A DNA stretch of 56,030 nt from an uncultured Chitinophagaceae bacterium (GTDB lineage: Bacteria > Bacteroidota > Bacteroidia > Chitinophagales > Chitinophagaceae): NCBI GenBank assembly GCA_903870685.1, contig CAIQDX010000108.1:1-56030 (forward strand), read 5' to 3'. Numbering within the stretch: position 1 is the first letter of the stretch; every line of letters begins with the position of its first letter. The translations under genes were made by a program, and so were the position numbers. The notes beneath the pieces are model-generated. The model ran no database searches and was not told the origin of the DNA. It saw only the letters and a list, made by a program, of their open reading frames with translations. Positions 25,376 through 35,027 of this stretch are shown here, in pieces.

Positions 25376-26224
25376 ATGAGTTGGTTTTCAAAAATATCAG
25401 GTTCTGAATCAAAGGCTGAAATGTCTTTTATTGATCATATAGATGAATTAAGAAAACATTTATTCAGATCAGTGATTGCAATTGTTATTGGAGCAATTGT
25501 AATGGGTATCTATAATAAATTTATTATCCGACATATTTTAATGGGCCCCATTCATCCTGATTTTCCAACATATACTTATTTATGTAAATTAGGAAAGTCA
25601 CTTGGAATGGGTAATGATCTTTGCCTAACAGCCATTCATGTTAGAATGCAAAGCCAAGCTGTTGCCGGACAGTTTAATGTTTTTTTGAACGTTGTTTTAA
25701 TAGGTGGTTTCATTCTTGCCTTTCCTTACGTTTTTTGGCAGTTCTGGAAATTTATTAAACCTGCGCTTAAAACAAATGAATTAAAAGGAACAAGCGGCGT
25801 AATTTTTTGGGTATCGTTACTTTTTTTTATAGGTGTTTTATTCGGTTACTATATTGTCGCACCTTATACTATCAACTTCTTTGCGAATTTTATTTTAGAT
25901 GAGAATATAGAAAATATTTGGACTATTGCAAGTTATTTCAACACAATGGTTCCGCTTATACTTGGCTCTGGTATTGCTTTTCAGCTTCCTTTAGTTCTAT
26001 ATTTCTTGGCCAAAATAGGTGTGGTAAGTTCAAGCTTTTTACGCAAATACAGAAGACATGCAGTTCTGATAATTGTAATAGTAACATCTATCATCACACC
26101 TCCTGATATGTTAAGTACAGTTATTTGCAGTATTCCTTTAATTATTTTATATGAGGTTAGTATTTTTCTTTGTATCAGAGTTGAGAAGAAAAGAAAAACC
26201 GAAGAAACATCAGAATGGAGTTAA
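25376..26224 (+). CDS. tatC: Twin-arginine translocase subunit TatC
   Basis: The multispanning receptor of the Tat system, 282 residues. MSFIDHIDELRKHLFRS is the conserved cytoplasmic N-terminus that helps bind the twin-arginine signal, FPYVFWQFWKFIKPAL is the next diagnostic block, and six transmembrane helices follow in order, with the TPPDMLSTVI motif before the last. It contains an extra segment of about 40 residues in the first periplasmic loop (residues about 50-95), common in Bacteroidota TatC. Tat function with the adjacent tatA is clear; no Tat substrate is obvious in the window. Confidence 0.96.
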   Translation: MSWFSKISGSESKAEMSFIDHIDELRKHLFRSVIAIVIGAIVMGIYNKFIIRHILMGPIHPDFPTYTYLCKLGKSLGMGNDLCLTAIHVRMQSQAVAGQFNVFLNVVLIGGFILAFPYVFWQFWKFIKPALKTNELKGTSGVIFWVSLLFFIGVLFGYYIVAPYTINFFANFILDENIENIWTIASYFNTMVPLILGSGIAFQLPLVLYFLAKIGVVSSSFLRKYRRHAVLIIVIVTSIITPPDMLSTVICSIPLIILYEVSIFLCIRVEKKRKTEETSEWS

Positions 26225-26247
26225 TCAATAATAAAAAAAATTAGCAG

Positions 26248-27687
26248 TTGTTTTCATTTCAATCTATAAAAAATTATCAAACATTTTTAGCAGAAAATTC
26301 TGATGGTTGTTCAGTTGCAGTAAATCATTATTTATCAGAAATTGAAAAAAATAAACACCTCAATTCTTTTCTGGAAGTATTTGCTGCTGAAGCATTACAA
26401 AGTGCAAAAGAATTGGATGCAAAACGTAAGGCAGGAAAGCCACTTGGAAAATTGCATGGTGTTTTGATTGCTTTGAAAGATGTTATTTGTTATAAAGATC
26501 ATCAAGTATCTGCGTCGTCAAAAATTCTTACAAATTTTACTTCCATTTATAATGCAACTGCAGTTGAAAAATTATTAGCTGAAGATGCGATCATCATTGG
26601 CCGAAATAATTGTGACGAATTTGCAATGGGCAGCAGCAACGAAAATTCTGCATTTGGTATTGTGAAAAACGCAATAGATGAAACCCGCGTGCCGGGCGGT
26701 TCTTCGGGTGGTTCGGCAGTTGCAGTACAAGCAGGATTAAGTATGATAAGTTTGGGAAGCGATACCGGTGGTTCTGTACGCCAGCCTGCTGATTTTTGTG
26801 GTGTTGTTGGATTAAAACCAACATATGGAAGAGTTTCTCGTTATGGTTTAATTGCTTATGCTTCCTCATTCGATCAGATCGGAATATTTGCAAATACTGT
26901 TGATGATGCTGCATTAGTTTTAGAAATCATTGCAGGTGCCGATGATTTCGACAGCACTGCATCAGAACAAAAAGTTCCATTTTATTCTTCCGAATTAAAA
27001 GAAGAAAAAAAATCTTATCGAATCGCTTATTTCAAACAGGCTTTAGAACATCCGGGATTAGATAAAGAAATTGCATCATCTATTCAAACTTATATTCAAA
27101 CATTAAAAGATGCCGGGTATATTGTTGAAACAGTTGATTTTGATTTATTGAATTACATCGTTCCAACTTATTATATTTTAACTACTGCTGAAGCTTCGAG
27201 TAATTTATCAAGATTTGATGGCGTGAAATATGGATACAGAGCCGATTTGAATAAAGAAGATGATTTGACAGAGCTTTATAAAAAAAGTCGCAGCGAAGGT
27301 TTTGGCAAAGAAGTGCAACGTCGTATTTTATTGGGAACATTTGTTTTAAGCTCCGGTTATTACGATGCATATTTTACAAAAGCGCAACAAGTGAGAAGAA
27401 TGTTGTGCGACCAAACAAAAAAAATATTTGAAGAATACGATGCCATCATTTCGCCAACAGTTCCTACAACTGCATTTAAGATTGGCGAGAAAAGTGATGA
27501 TCCTATTGAAATGTTTTTAGCTGATATTTATACCGTGTATGCAAACCTTGTTGGTATTCCCGGCATTTCTATTCCTTTGTTCAAACACAGTAATGGCATG
27601 CCTTTTGGCTTACAGGTTATGACAAAACATTTCGATGAACTATCTTTGCTTTCGCTTTCAAAACAAATGATGCAATTAAAACCTTAA
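26248..27687 (+). CDS. gatA: Asp-tRNA(Asn)/Glu-tRNA(Gln) amidotransferase subunit A
   Basis: The glutaminase/amidase subunit of GatCAB, which amidates mischarged Glu-tRNA-Gln or Asp-tRNA-Asn. The Ser-cisSer-Lys triad is complete: Lys77 (ALKD), cis-Ser152 (VPGGSSGGSA) and nucleophile Ser176 (GSDTGGSVRQP). The total of 479 residues is full length. No ATG or GTG exists near the conserved N-terminus; translation must start at TTG 26248 (MFSFQSIKNY), which matches the usual family start. There is no Shine-Dalgarno sequence. gatB and gatC are elsewhere. Confidence 0.95.
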   Translation: MFSFQSIKNYQTFLAENSDGCSVAVNHYLSEIEKNKHLNSFLEVFAAEALQSAKELDAKRKAGKPLGKLHGVLIALKDVICYKDHQVSASSKILTNFTSIYNATAVEKLLAEDAIIIGRNNCDEFAMGSSNENSAFGIVKNAIDETRVPGGSSGGSAVAVQAGLSMISLGSDTGGSVRQPADFCGVVGLKPTYGRVSRYGLIAYASSFDQIGIFANTVDDAALVLEIIAGADDFDSTASEQKVPFYSSELKEEKKSYRIAYFKQALEHPGLDKEIASSIQTYIQTLKDAGYIVETVDFDLLNYIVPTYYILTTAEASSNLSRFDGVKYGYRADLNKEDDLTELYKKSRSEGFGKEVQRRILLGTFVLSSGYYDAYFTKAQQVRRMLCDQTKKIFEEYDAIISPTVPTTAFKIGEKSDDPIEMFLADIYTVYANLVGIPGISIPLFKHSNGMPFGLQVMTKHFDELSLLSLSKQMMQLKP

Positions 27688-27741
27688 TTGTATCATTCAC
27701 CAAAACTACTTGCTTAGAATTTTTTTAAAAAAATATTGCTC

Positions 27742-28788
27742 ATGCTTTGGTTGTATACTTATAAAATTTTTTCATCTTCATTAAAAAAAATAACTACAAT
27801 ATTTTTTGCAGTGAGCATTTGTTCTGCAGCAAATGCAAAATCACTTTATACTGATACAACCATTAATAATAAATCTGAATTTAAAAATATCATCGCCGAA
27901 AGAAATACAATTTCAGGTAGAACATTTACAACAACTTTAAATCCACAAGCCGTTTCATTTACACAGGAATATATTCGCAAACAAGGAAAAGAATTAGAGA
28001 AGATGAGATCATGGGCTAAACCTTATTTTGATGTATGTGATATTATTTTGCCTCAATATGGTATTCCTAAAGAATTAAAATATTTAAGTGTTATTGAAAG
28101 TCATTTTCAATCAAATTTAGTTTCGTGGGCTGGCGCTGTTGGTCCTTGGCAGCTCATGGATTATGAAGCACATCGTTTTGGATTGCGTACCGGAAAATTT
28201 AATGACGAACGAACCGACTTTCATAAAAGCACTCATGTTGCTGCAAAATTATTGAAAGAATTATACGACGAATTTGGTGATTGGTTATTAGTAGTTGCCG
28301 CATACAATGGCGGTGCAGGAAGAATTCGCCAAGCCATAGAACGTACTGGTAGCAGGGATTTCTGGACAATTCAATATCTGATGAGAGAAGAAACCAGAAC
28401 GCATGTTAAAAAATTTATCGCTACTCATTACTTATTTGAAGGCGGCGGAGGTTTAACAACAATGACAGCAGCTGAAACAAAAATATTTTTAGCAAATCAA
28501 AATCATCAGATAACAGAATTAACGGATGATGAATTGGCAAATACTTATGTAACGGAAATTAATGGCAGATATAATTCTGTTATTCTTACAAATTTTTTAT
28601 TGATGGATATTTCTATATTCAACAAATGGAATCCGGGGTTTGATAAAGATCTGTCCGAAGGAAAAATTTATTTAGTGCGTTTACCAAATGATCGAAAAAT
28701 TATTTTTGAAGCAAAGAAGGGAGAAATATTAATACAATCGATACGTGCATTATTAGATGGAACGGCAACTGCATCCTCTTCAAAATAA
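27742..28788 (+). CDS. Secreted lytic transglycosylase (MltD-like SLT domain)
   Basis: A 348-residue exported peptidoglycan lyase cutting between MurNAc and GlcNAc. Started at ATG 27742 (a TTG two codons upstream is unlikely). The signal peptide ends near SAANA (about residue 32). The Slt domain occupies about residues 95-250: catalytic Glu119 in LSVIESHFQSNLVSW, then GAVGPWQLM and AAYNGGAGRIRQA. After it there is an MltD-like region ending in a LysM-like remnant (residues about 310-345), but no full LysM repeat is clear. It converges with the acidic-protein gene on the other strand. Confidence 0.9.
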   Translation: MLWLYTYKIFSSSLKKITTIFFAVSICSAANAKSLYTDTTINNKSEFKNIIAERNTISGRTFTTTLNPQAVSFTQEYIRKQGKELEKMRSWAKPYFDVCDIILPQYGIPKELKYLSVIESHFQSNLVSWAGAVGPWQLMDYEAHRFGLRTGKFNDERTDFHKSTHVAAKLLKELYDEFGDWLLVVAAYNGGAGRIRQAIERTGSRDFWTIQYLMREETRTHVKKFIATHYLFEGGGGLTTMTAAETKIFLANQNHQITELTDDELANTYVTEINGRYNSVILTNFLLMDISIFNKWNPGFDKDLSEGKIYLVRLPNDRKIIFEAKKGEILIQSIRALLDGTATASSSK

Positions 28789-28792
28789 AAAA

Positions 28793-28820
28793 TGTTGAGC
28801 CGATAAAAATCAACTCAACA
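28793..28820. terminator. Possible bidirectional terminator between convergent genes
   Basis: TGTTGAG (28793-28799) pairs with CTCAACA (28814-28820) around a 14-nt loop, with A-rich sequence before and ATTT after. It lies between the transglycosylase gene and the oppositely oriented acidic-protein gene. Confidence 0.45.
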
Positions 28821-28846
28821 ATTTAAAATATTTCTTAAAAGGATGA

Positions 28847-29284
28847 TTAAAAATCATCATCCTCATCATCAAATTCATCTTTATCATCAAACAGATCAAA
28901 CTCTTTAAAATCTTCATCAATTTTAAAGTCATCATCATCAGCTTTCTTCTTACCCGGAGCTGCAGCTTTCTTACCTTTTGATTTTGGGATATCGAATTCA
29001 TCAAAATCAGGATCCCATTCTTCATCATCATCTTCGGGTTTTTCCCAATCATCAGCTTTTTCGTCTACCTCATCTTCATCATCGTCATCATCTTTTGATT
29101 TTTTTGACGCTGACTTAGATGCAGATTTTTTTGTTGATGGTTTGATGTCTTCATCGTCATCATCAAAATCATCATCATCTTCATCCAATTGCTTTTTGCT
29201 TTTGGAATTAGATTTTAATGTATCATCATCAGATACATTTTTGGGTGTGGTTGTTTTTTTGATCTTATCAGATTTCGCTGCCAT
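28847..29284 (-). CDS. Highly acidic low-complexity protein, function unknown
   Basis: A 145-residue cytoplasmic protein with a basic N-terminus (MAAKSDKIKKTTTPKN) and long Asp/Glu tracts alternating with Lys/Ser-rich blocks. The last 40 residues are Phe-Asp-Glu-rich and end DDDF. It is almost certainly disordered; no domain is recognisable. The acidic tail recalls RNA polymerase delta-like or nucleic-acid-mimic proteins, but there is no conserved motif to support that. It lies 81 bases downstream of purA on the same strand and may share its transcript. That the frame is real is supported by strong coding bias and an ATG in a suitable place; the complementary frames are only shadows of the repeats. 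Confidence 0.72.
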   Translation of the reverse strand: MAAKSDKIKKTTTPKNVSDDDTLKSNSKSKKQLDEDDDDFDDDDEDIKPSTKKSASKSASKKSKDDDDDEDEVDEKADDWEKPEDDDEEWDPDFDEFDIPKSKGKKAAAPGKKKADDDDFKIDEDFKEFDLFDDKDEFDDEDDDF

Positions 29285-29365
29285 GTTCTAATAAGTTTAG
29301 AGATGTAAAATTTCAAAGTAAAACATTAGTAACCAAAAATTTTTGAATATTTTTTAAAAAAATAA

Positions 29366-30631
<1,266 letters not shown>

Positions 30632-30646
30632 TTATAATTAATGCAG

Positions 30647-30654
30647 CAAATGTA
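30647..30654 (-). promoter_or_regulatory. -7 box (TACATTTG) of purA
   Basis: Read on the minus strand it is a perfect TAnnTTTG match ending 18 nt before the purA ATG. Confidence 0.55.
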
Positions 30655-30705
30655 AGTGATGGATGGTTTGAAAATGATGATTATAATAATTAGTGGAAAT
30701 AAATT

Positions 30706-32967
30706 TTATTTTGTGTCGTCCATATCAAATCTGTCAACCGATTGAATACCTTGCAAGTTTTTTAATCTGTCAACTAATTCTTCTAATTCTTCTTTATCGT
30801 GAACAAAAATTTTAATTGTTCCCTGAAATAAACCTTCGCCCGATTCAATAGTTAAACCGGCAATATTAATTTTTAGATCGCCACTGATTACATTAGTTAT
30901 TTTATTTATCACACCCACATCATCCAAACCAATAATTTTTAATCCTGTTAAGAAAGCTATTTCATTATTTTTTGCCCATTTGGTTTTAACAACACGATGA
31001 CTGTAATTAGCTAATAACTGAGGTGAGTTAGGACAATTGGTGCGATGAATAATTAATCCTTTACCGGTGCTAACAAAACCAAATACATCATCACCTGGTA
31101 TTGGATTACAACATTTCGCCAATGTATATTGAATCTTATCACTGCTTTCGCCAAAAATTATTAGTTCACTTTCTTTTTTTGAATAATGTTTTTGATAAGG
31201 ATGATCTGGAATTAATTCTGTTATAACAGGTTTTGGTTTCGGTGCTTCTAATCTATCGCCCAGAACATGAAAATCTTTTAATTCTTTTAGATCAATACTC
31301 TTTGTTGCAATTTTATATAACAGATCTAATTGCGATGGCAGTTTATAAAAATGAACCAGCTCTTCAATATTACCTGCAGTATAAGCAGCACCCATTCCTT
31401 CAAACTTTCTTTGCAAAGTATATTTTGCATCATCCGCAACTTTGCGTTTTTCTTCACGCAGTGCATCTTTTATTTTACTTTTTGCTTTGGCAGTAACAAC
31501 AATATTCAACCAATCTTCCGATGGTCTTTGTTTATTGCTGGTAATGATCTCTATCTGATCGCCACTACGTAATTTATGACTGATAGGAACTAATTTATGA
31601 TGCACTTTTGCACCAATACATTTTGTTCCAATGGCCGAGTGAATAGAAAATGCAAAATCCAAAGCAGTGCTTCCGGTAGGCAACATTTTTACTTCGCCCT
31701 TTGGTGTGTACACATAAATTTCTTCGGCAAGAAATGATGTTTTAAAATCCTGCAAAAAATCTACTGTGTCAGAATCTTCTGTTGCCAATACTTCACGAAT
31801 TTGTCCAAACCATTTATCAAAACGGTCTTCAGTATTAGTTTCTTCTTTGTATTTATAATGTGCAGCCAATCCTTTCTCTGCAATTTCATTCATACGTTTT
31901 GTGCGAATCTGCACTTCCACCCATTTACCTTGCGGTCCCATAACCGTTGTGTGCAAAGCTTCGTAGCCATTGCTCTTTGGATTACTTAACCAATCGCGTA
32001 AACGTTCGGGCGATGGTGTGTATTCATCAGTTATCATCGAATATACTTTCCAGCAATCTTCTTTTTCTCTTTCGGGAGGAGAATTTAAAATTACACGAAT
32101 GGCAAATAAATCATAAACCTCTTCAAATGAAACTGCTTTCTTTTTTATTTTATTCCAGATGCTGTGAATACTTTTTGGACGACCATACATTTCGAAATCA
32201 AATTCCCATGCAATTAATTTTTCTTTTAATGGTTTGATGAATTCGTTAATATATCTTGTTCGTTCTCTTTTTGTTTCCGATAATTTTTTTGCAATTTCTT
32301 TGTACGCTTCGGGTTCCATGTACTTCATTGCCAGATCTTCCAATTCTGTTTTTACAGAATATAATCCCATGCGATGCGCCAATGGCGCATATACCCAAAC
32401 AGTTTCGGATGCGATCTTTAATTGCTTTTCACGCTTCATGCTGTCGAGTGTACGCATGTTGTGTAAACGATCGGCGAGTTTAATTAATATCACTCTCGGA
32501 TCATCTGTAAGCGTTAATAAAATTTTCTTGAAGTTCTCAGCTTGCTGCGAAATATTGGTATCAATAACTGTTGATATTTTTGTAAGTCCATCAACTATTT
32601 TTGCGATCTCGGTACCAAATTCTCTTTCAACATCATCCAAAGAAATATCAGTGTCTTCAACAGTATCGTGCAATAAAGCACAAATGGTACTTCTAACGCC
32701 CAATCCAATTTCTTCAACACAAATCATGGCAACTGCTAAAGGATGCAGAATATAAGGTTCGCCACTTTTACGGCGTGTTGTTTTATGTGCTTCGGCAGCC
32801 ATTTCAAAAGCATGACGCACCAATTCTTTATCGCCTCTTTTTAACTTTGGGCGAAGGCTTCTTAACAATGCACGGTATTGCCTTATAATTTCTTTCTTCT
32901 CTTGGTCTTCGTTTAAATTATATGGTGGCAATTGCGCATCCGAAACAGTTTCTTGCTCGCTTAACAT
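30706..32967 (-). CDS. Bifunctional (p)ppGpp synthetase/hydrolase (Rel/SpoT)
   Basis: A long RelA/SpoT homologue of 753 residues controlling the stringent response. The N-terminal hydrolase domain keeps the HD motif (His100-Asp101 in CALLHDTVEDT), so hydrolysis is expected. The synthetase domain (about 220-400) has GRPKSIHSIWNKIKKK and GYEALHTTVMGP with VEVQIRT. TGS (about 415-480, VYTPKGEVKMLPTGSTALDF), zinc-finger-like (KCCNPIPGDD) and C-terminal ACT (about 665-745) regulatory domains follow. The layout is that of the single Rel enzyme normal in Bacteroidota. The -7 box lies 6 nt before the ATG. Confidence 0.95.
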   Translation of the reverse strand: MLSEQETVSDAQLPPYNLNEDQEKKEIIRQYRALLRSLRPKLKRGDKELVRHAFEMAAEAHKTTRRKSGEPYILHPLAVAMICVEEIGLGVRSTICALLHDTVEDTDISLDDVEREFGTEIAKIVDGLTKISTVIDTNISQQAENFKKILLTLTDDPRVILIKLADRLHNMRTLDSMKREKQLKIASETVWVYAPLAHRMGLYSVKTELEDLAMKYMEPEAYKEIAKKLSETKRERTRYINEFIKPLKEKLIAWEFDFEMYGRPKSIHSIWNKIKKKAVSFEEVYDLFAIRVILNSPPEREKEDCWKVYSMITDEYTPSPERLRDWLSNPKSNGYEALHTTVMGPQGKWVEVQIRTKRMNEIAEKGLAAHYKYKEETNTEDRFDKWFGQIREVLATEDSDTVDFLQDFKTSFLAEEIYVYTPKGEVKMLPTGSTALDFAFSIHSAIGTKCIGAKVHHKLVPISHKLRSGDQIEIITSNKQRPSEDWLNIVVTAKAKSKIKDALREEKRKVADDAKYTLQRKFEGMGAAYTAGNIEELVHFYKLPSQLDLLYKIATKSIDLKELKDFHVLGDRLEAPKPKPVITELIPDHPYQKHYSKKESELIIFGESSDKIQYTLAKCCNPIPGDDVFGFVSTGKGLIIHRTNCPNSPQLLANYSHRVVKTKWAKNNEIAFLTGLKIIGLDDVGVINKITNVISGDLKINIAGLTIESGEGLFQGTIKIFVHDKEELEELVDRLKNLQGIQSVDRFDMDDTK

Positions 32968-32973
32968 AGTGTA

Positions 32974-32981
32974 CGAATATA
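32974..32981 (-). promoter_or_regulatory. -7 box (TATATTCG) directly before the Rel/SpoT start
   Basis: One mismatch to TAnnTTTG on the minus strand, ending 6 nt before the ATG. A near-leaderless transcript is implied. Confidence 0.45.
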
Positions 32982-33082
32982 AGAAATGATTGCTTTTGTA
33001 AATGGAATGACTAACTATTAGATATTACTGCTGCATCCAAATAATTTTCCTTCATCGGTAAATCATAGCATAACAAACTTGT

Positions 33083-33090
33083 TACATTTG
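33083..33090 (+). promoter_or_regulatory. -7 box (TACATTTG) of the ABC exporter gene
   Basis: Perfect TAnnTTTG match ending 7 nt before the ATG at 33098. It faces away from the Rel/SpoT promoter in a 130-base divergent gap. Confidence 0.55.
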
Positions 33091-33097
33091 CCCGAAC

Positions 33098-34948
33098 ATG
33101 AGCAACGGAACCAAGAAAAAAATTTTCAATACTTCATTATTATCAAGGGTTTTTCATTTTGTAAAACCGTACAATAAATATTTTTACTGTAGTTTATTGT
33201 TGGCTGTTTTAATGGCAGCATTTGCACCTGTTCGTCCGTATTTAATTCAATTAACCGTTGATAAAGCATCAGGAAAAAATATTGATATCCCTGTTTGGTT
33301 AAAAACTGTTTTGTTTAATACCGATGTAAATAATGTAACGCAGTTCATCATTGCCATCACCATTTTTCAAATTGTTTTTTTAATTGTTGAAACGATCATC
33401 AGGTTTGTATTTACTTTCATCACAGCATGGTTAGGACAACATGTGGTGAAAGATCTGCGGGTAACCGTTTATCAAAAAATATTACGACTCAATCTTACTC
33501 AATTCGATAAAACTCCCATCGGCACATTAACCACCCGAACAATAAATGATATAGAAAGCATCAACGATATTTTTAGCGATGGATTGATACCTATCCTTGC
33601 AGATCTATTGACGATTGTTTTTTTATTGGGAACGATGTTTAGTTTGGATTGGAAGTTGTCTTTAATTGCATTGATTCCTTTTCCTGTTCTCATTCTTGCA
33701 ACATATTATTTTAAAGAAAGTGTAAATAAAAGTTTTATTAAAGTACGAAATGCAGTGGCAAGTTTAAACGCATTTGTACAGGAACATATTACCGGAATGC
33801 AGATAGTACAGGCATTTGCGGCCGAAGACAGAGAATTTGATAAGTTTAAAAAAATAAACCGCGAACACCGTAATGCAAATATCAAAGCCATTTTTGCGTA
33901 CAGTGTTTTCTTTCCGATCGTTGAAATTGTTTTAGCAATTAGTACCGCATTAATTGTTTGGTATGTTGCTAATTTGGCCATCGCTAATCCAAGCGATAAA
34001 ATAAATTTTTCGGGAAAAATTGTTGCATTCATCATGTACATGAATTTAATTTTTAGGCCGCTAAGAGTTATCGCCGATAAATTTAATGTGCTGCAAATGG
34101 GAATGATTGCCGCAGAAAGAGTTTTTAAAGTTTTAGATAATGATGATGTAATTGTTGAGTCGGGAGTTGTAAGTCCGGAGTCTGGAGTAATGAAAGGTGC
34201 TATTGAATTCGATCATGTTTGGTTTGCATACAATGAAGAAAATTATATTTTGAAGGATATAAACTTTTCTGTTGAAGCAGGAAAAACAGTTGCATTAGTT
34301 GGTCATACCGGAAGTGGTAAAACATCGATCATTAGTTTATTGAACAGATTATACCATATCCAAAAAGGATCCATTAAAATTGATGGAATAAATATTGAAA
34401 ATTATCAATTGGATCTGTTACGAAAAAATATTGCAGTGGTATTGCAGGATGTATTTCTTTTTTCGGGTTCGGTGATGGATAATATCACTTTACGCAATCC
34501 TGAAATTTCAAGAGAGCAGGTTATTGCAGCAGCAAAGATGTTAGACATGCACGATTTTATTATGCAATTACCTGATGGTTATGATTACAATGTGATGGAA
34601 CGAGGTAACACATTAAGTTTGGGGCAAAGGCAATTAATTTCTTTTGTTCGTGCATTATTGTACAATCCGGCTATTTTAATTTTGGATGAAGCCACTTCTT
34701 CCATTGATACTGAAAGTGAACTATTAATTCAAAAAGCGATCGACACTTTAATTGCCGACAGAACATCTATTGTAATTGCACATCGTTTATCAACTATTCG
34801 CAAAGCTGATAAGATCATTGTTTTAGATAAAGGCGAGATTAAAGAAATGGGTAATCACGAAGAGCTATTGGCTCATGGTGGTTTTTATGCAAAACTTCAC
34901 GAAATGCAGTTTGAACGCAAGAAAAAGCTGATAGTTTCGGCATCTTAA
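33098..34948 (+). CDS. ABC exporter, fused permease and ATPase (MsbA-like)
   Basis: A 616-residue half-transporter that would work as a homodimer or heterodimer in the inner membrane. The N-terminal part (about 25-340) has six transmembrane helices of the type IV exporter fold. The ATPase domain has Walker A (LVGHTGSGKTSI), Q-loop (VVLQDVFLF), signature LSLGQRQ (in place of LSGGQ), Walker B (ILILDEATSSID) and the switch His (VIAHRLS). Lipid or drug export is possible. The linker between the two domains (34157-34188) contains a repeated GAGTCGGGAGT/CCGGAGT unit that looks inserted. Confidence 0.92.
   Translation: MSNGTKKKIFNTSLLSRVFHFVKPYNKYFYCSLLLAVLMAAFAPVRPYLIQLTVDKASGKNIDIPVWLKTVLFNTDVNNVTQFIIAITIFQIVFLIVETIIRFVFTFITAWLGQHVVKDLRVTVYQKILRLNLTQFDKTPIGTLTTRTINDIESINDIFSDGLIPILADLLTIVFLLGTMFSLDWKLSLIALIPFPVLILATYYFKESVNKSFIKVRNAVASLNAFVQEHITGMQIVQAFAAEDREFDKFKKINREHRNANIKAIFAYSVFFPIVEIVLAISTALIVWYVANLAIANPSDKINFSGKIVAFIMYMNLIFRPLRVIADKFNVLQMGMIAAERVFKVLDNDDVIVESGVVSPESGVMKGAIEFDHVWFAYNEENYILKDINFSVEAGKTVALVGHTGSGKTSIISLLNRLYHIQKGSIKIDGINIENYQLDLLRKNIAVVLQDVFLFSGSVMDNITLRNPEISREQVIAAAKMLDMHDFIMQLPDGYDYNVMERGNTLSLGQRQLISFVRALLYNPAILILDEATSSIDTESELLIQKAIDTLIADRTSIVIAHRLSTIRKADKIIVLDKGEIKEMGNHEELLAHGGFYAKLHEMQFERKKKLIVSAS
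34157..34188. repeat. Short repeat inside the ABC exporter linker
   Basis: Three variants of the word GTC(C/G/T)GGAGT lie within 32 bases and encode the Ser/Gly/Val/Pro-rich linker before the nucleotide-binding domain. The reading frame is kept. The composition is more G-rich than anything around it. Confidence 0.45.
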
Positions 34949-34999
34949 TTTTTTTCACAAATTCCCTTTATTCAATTCTATTTTTAGGGCTTCACCCCC

Positions 35000-35007
35000 T
35001 ATCTTTG
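35000..35007 (+). promoter_or_regulatory. -7 box (TATCTTTG) of the ATP synthase genes
   Basis: Perfect TAnnTTTG match ending 20 nt before the atpB ATG. No clear -33 TTTG. Confidence 0.6.
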
Positions 35008-35027
35008 CGCCAAATTTAGAGACAGGT

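Noticed and set aside
28850-29260. Simple-sequence CAT/GAT repeat or CRISPR-like array
   Set aside because: The repetitive look comes from Asp/Glu/Lys codons of the acidic protein; units are not spaced regularly and there are no spacers.
31233-32755. Long open frames on the plus strand opposite the Rel/SpoT gene
   Set aside because: They lie wholly within a well-conserved gene, their proteins are Cys/Phe/His-rich without domains, and they lack promoters.
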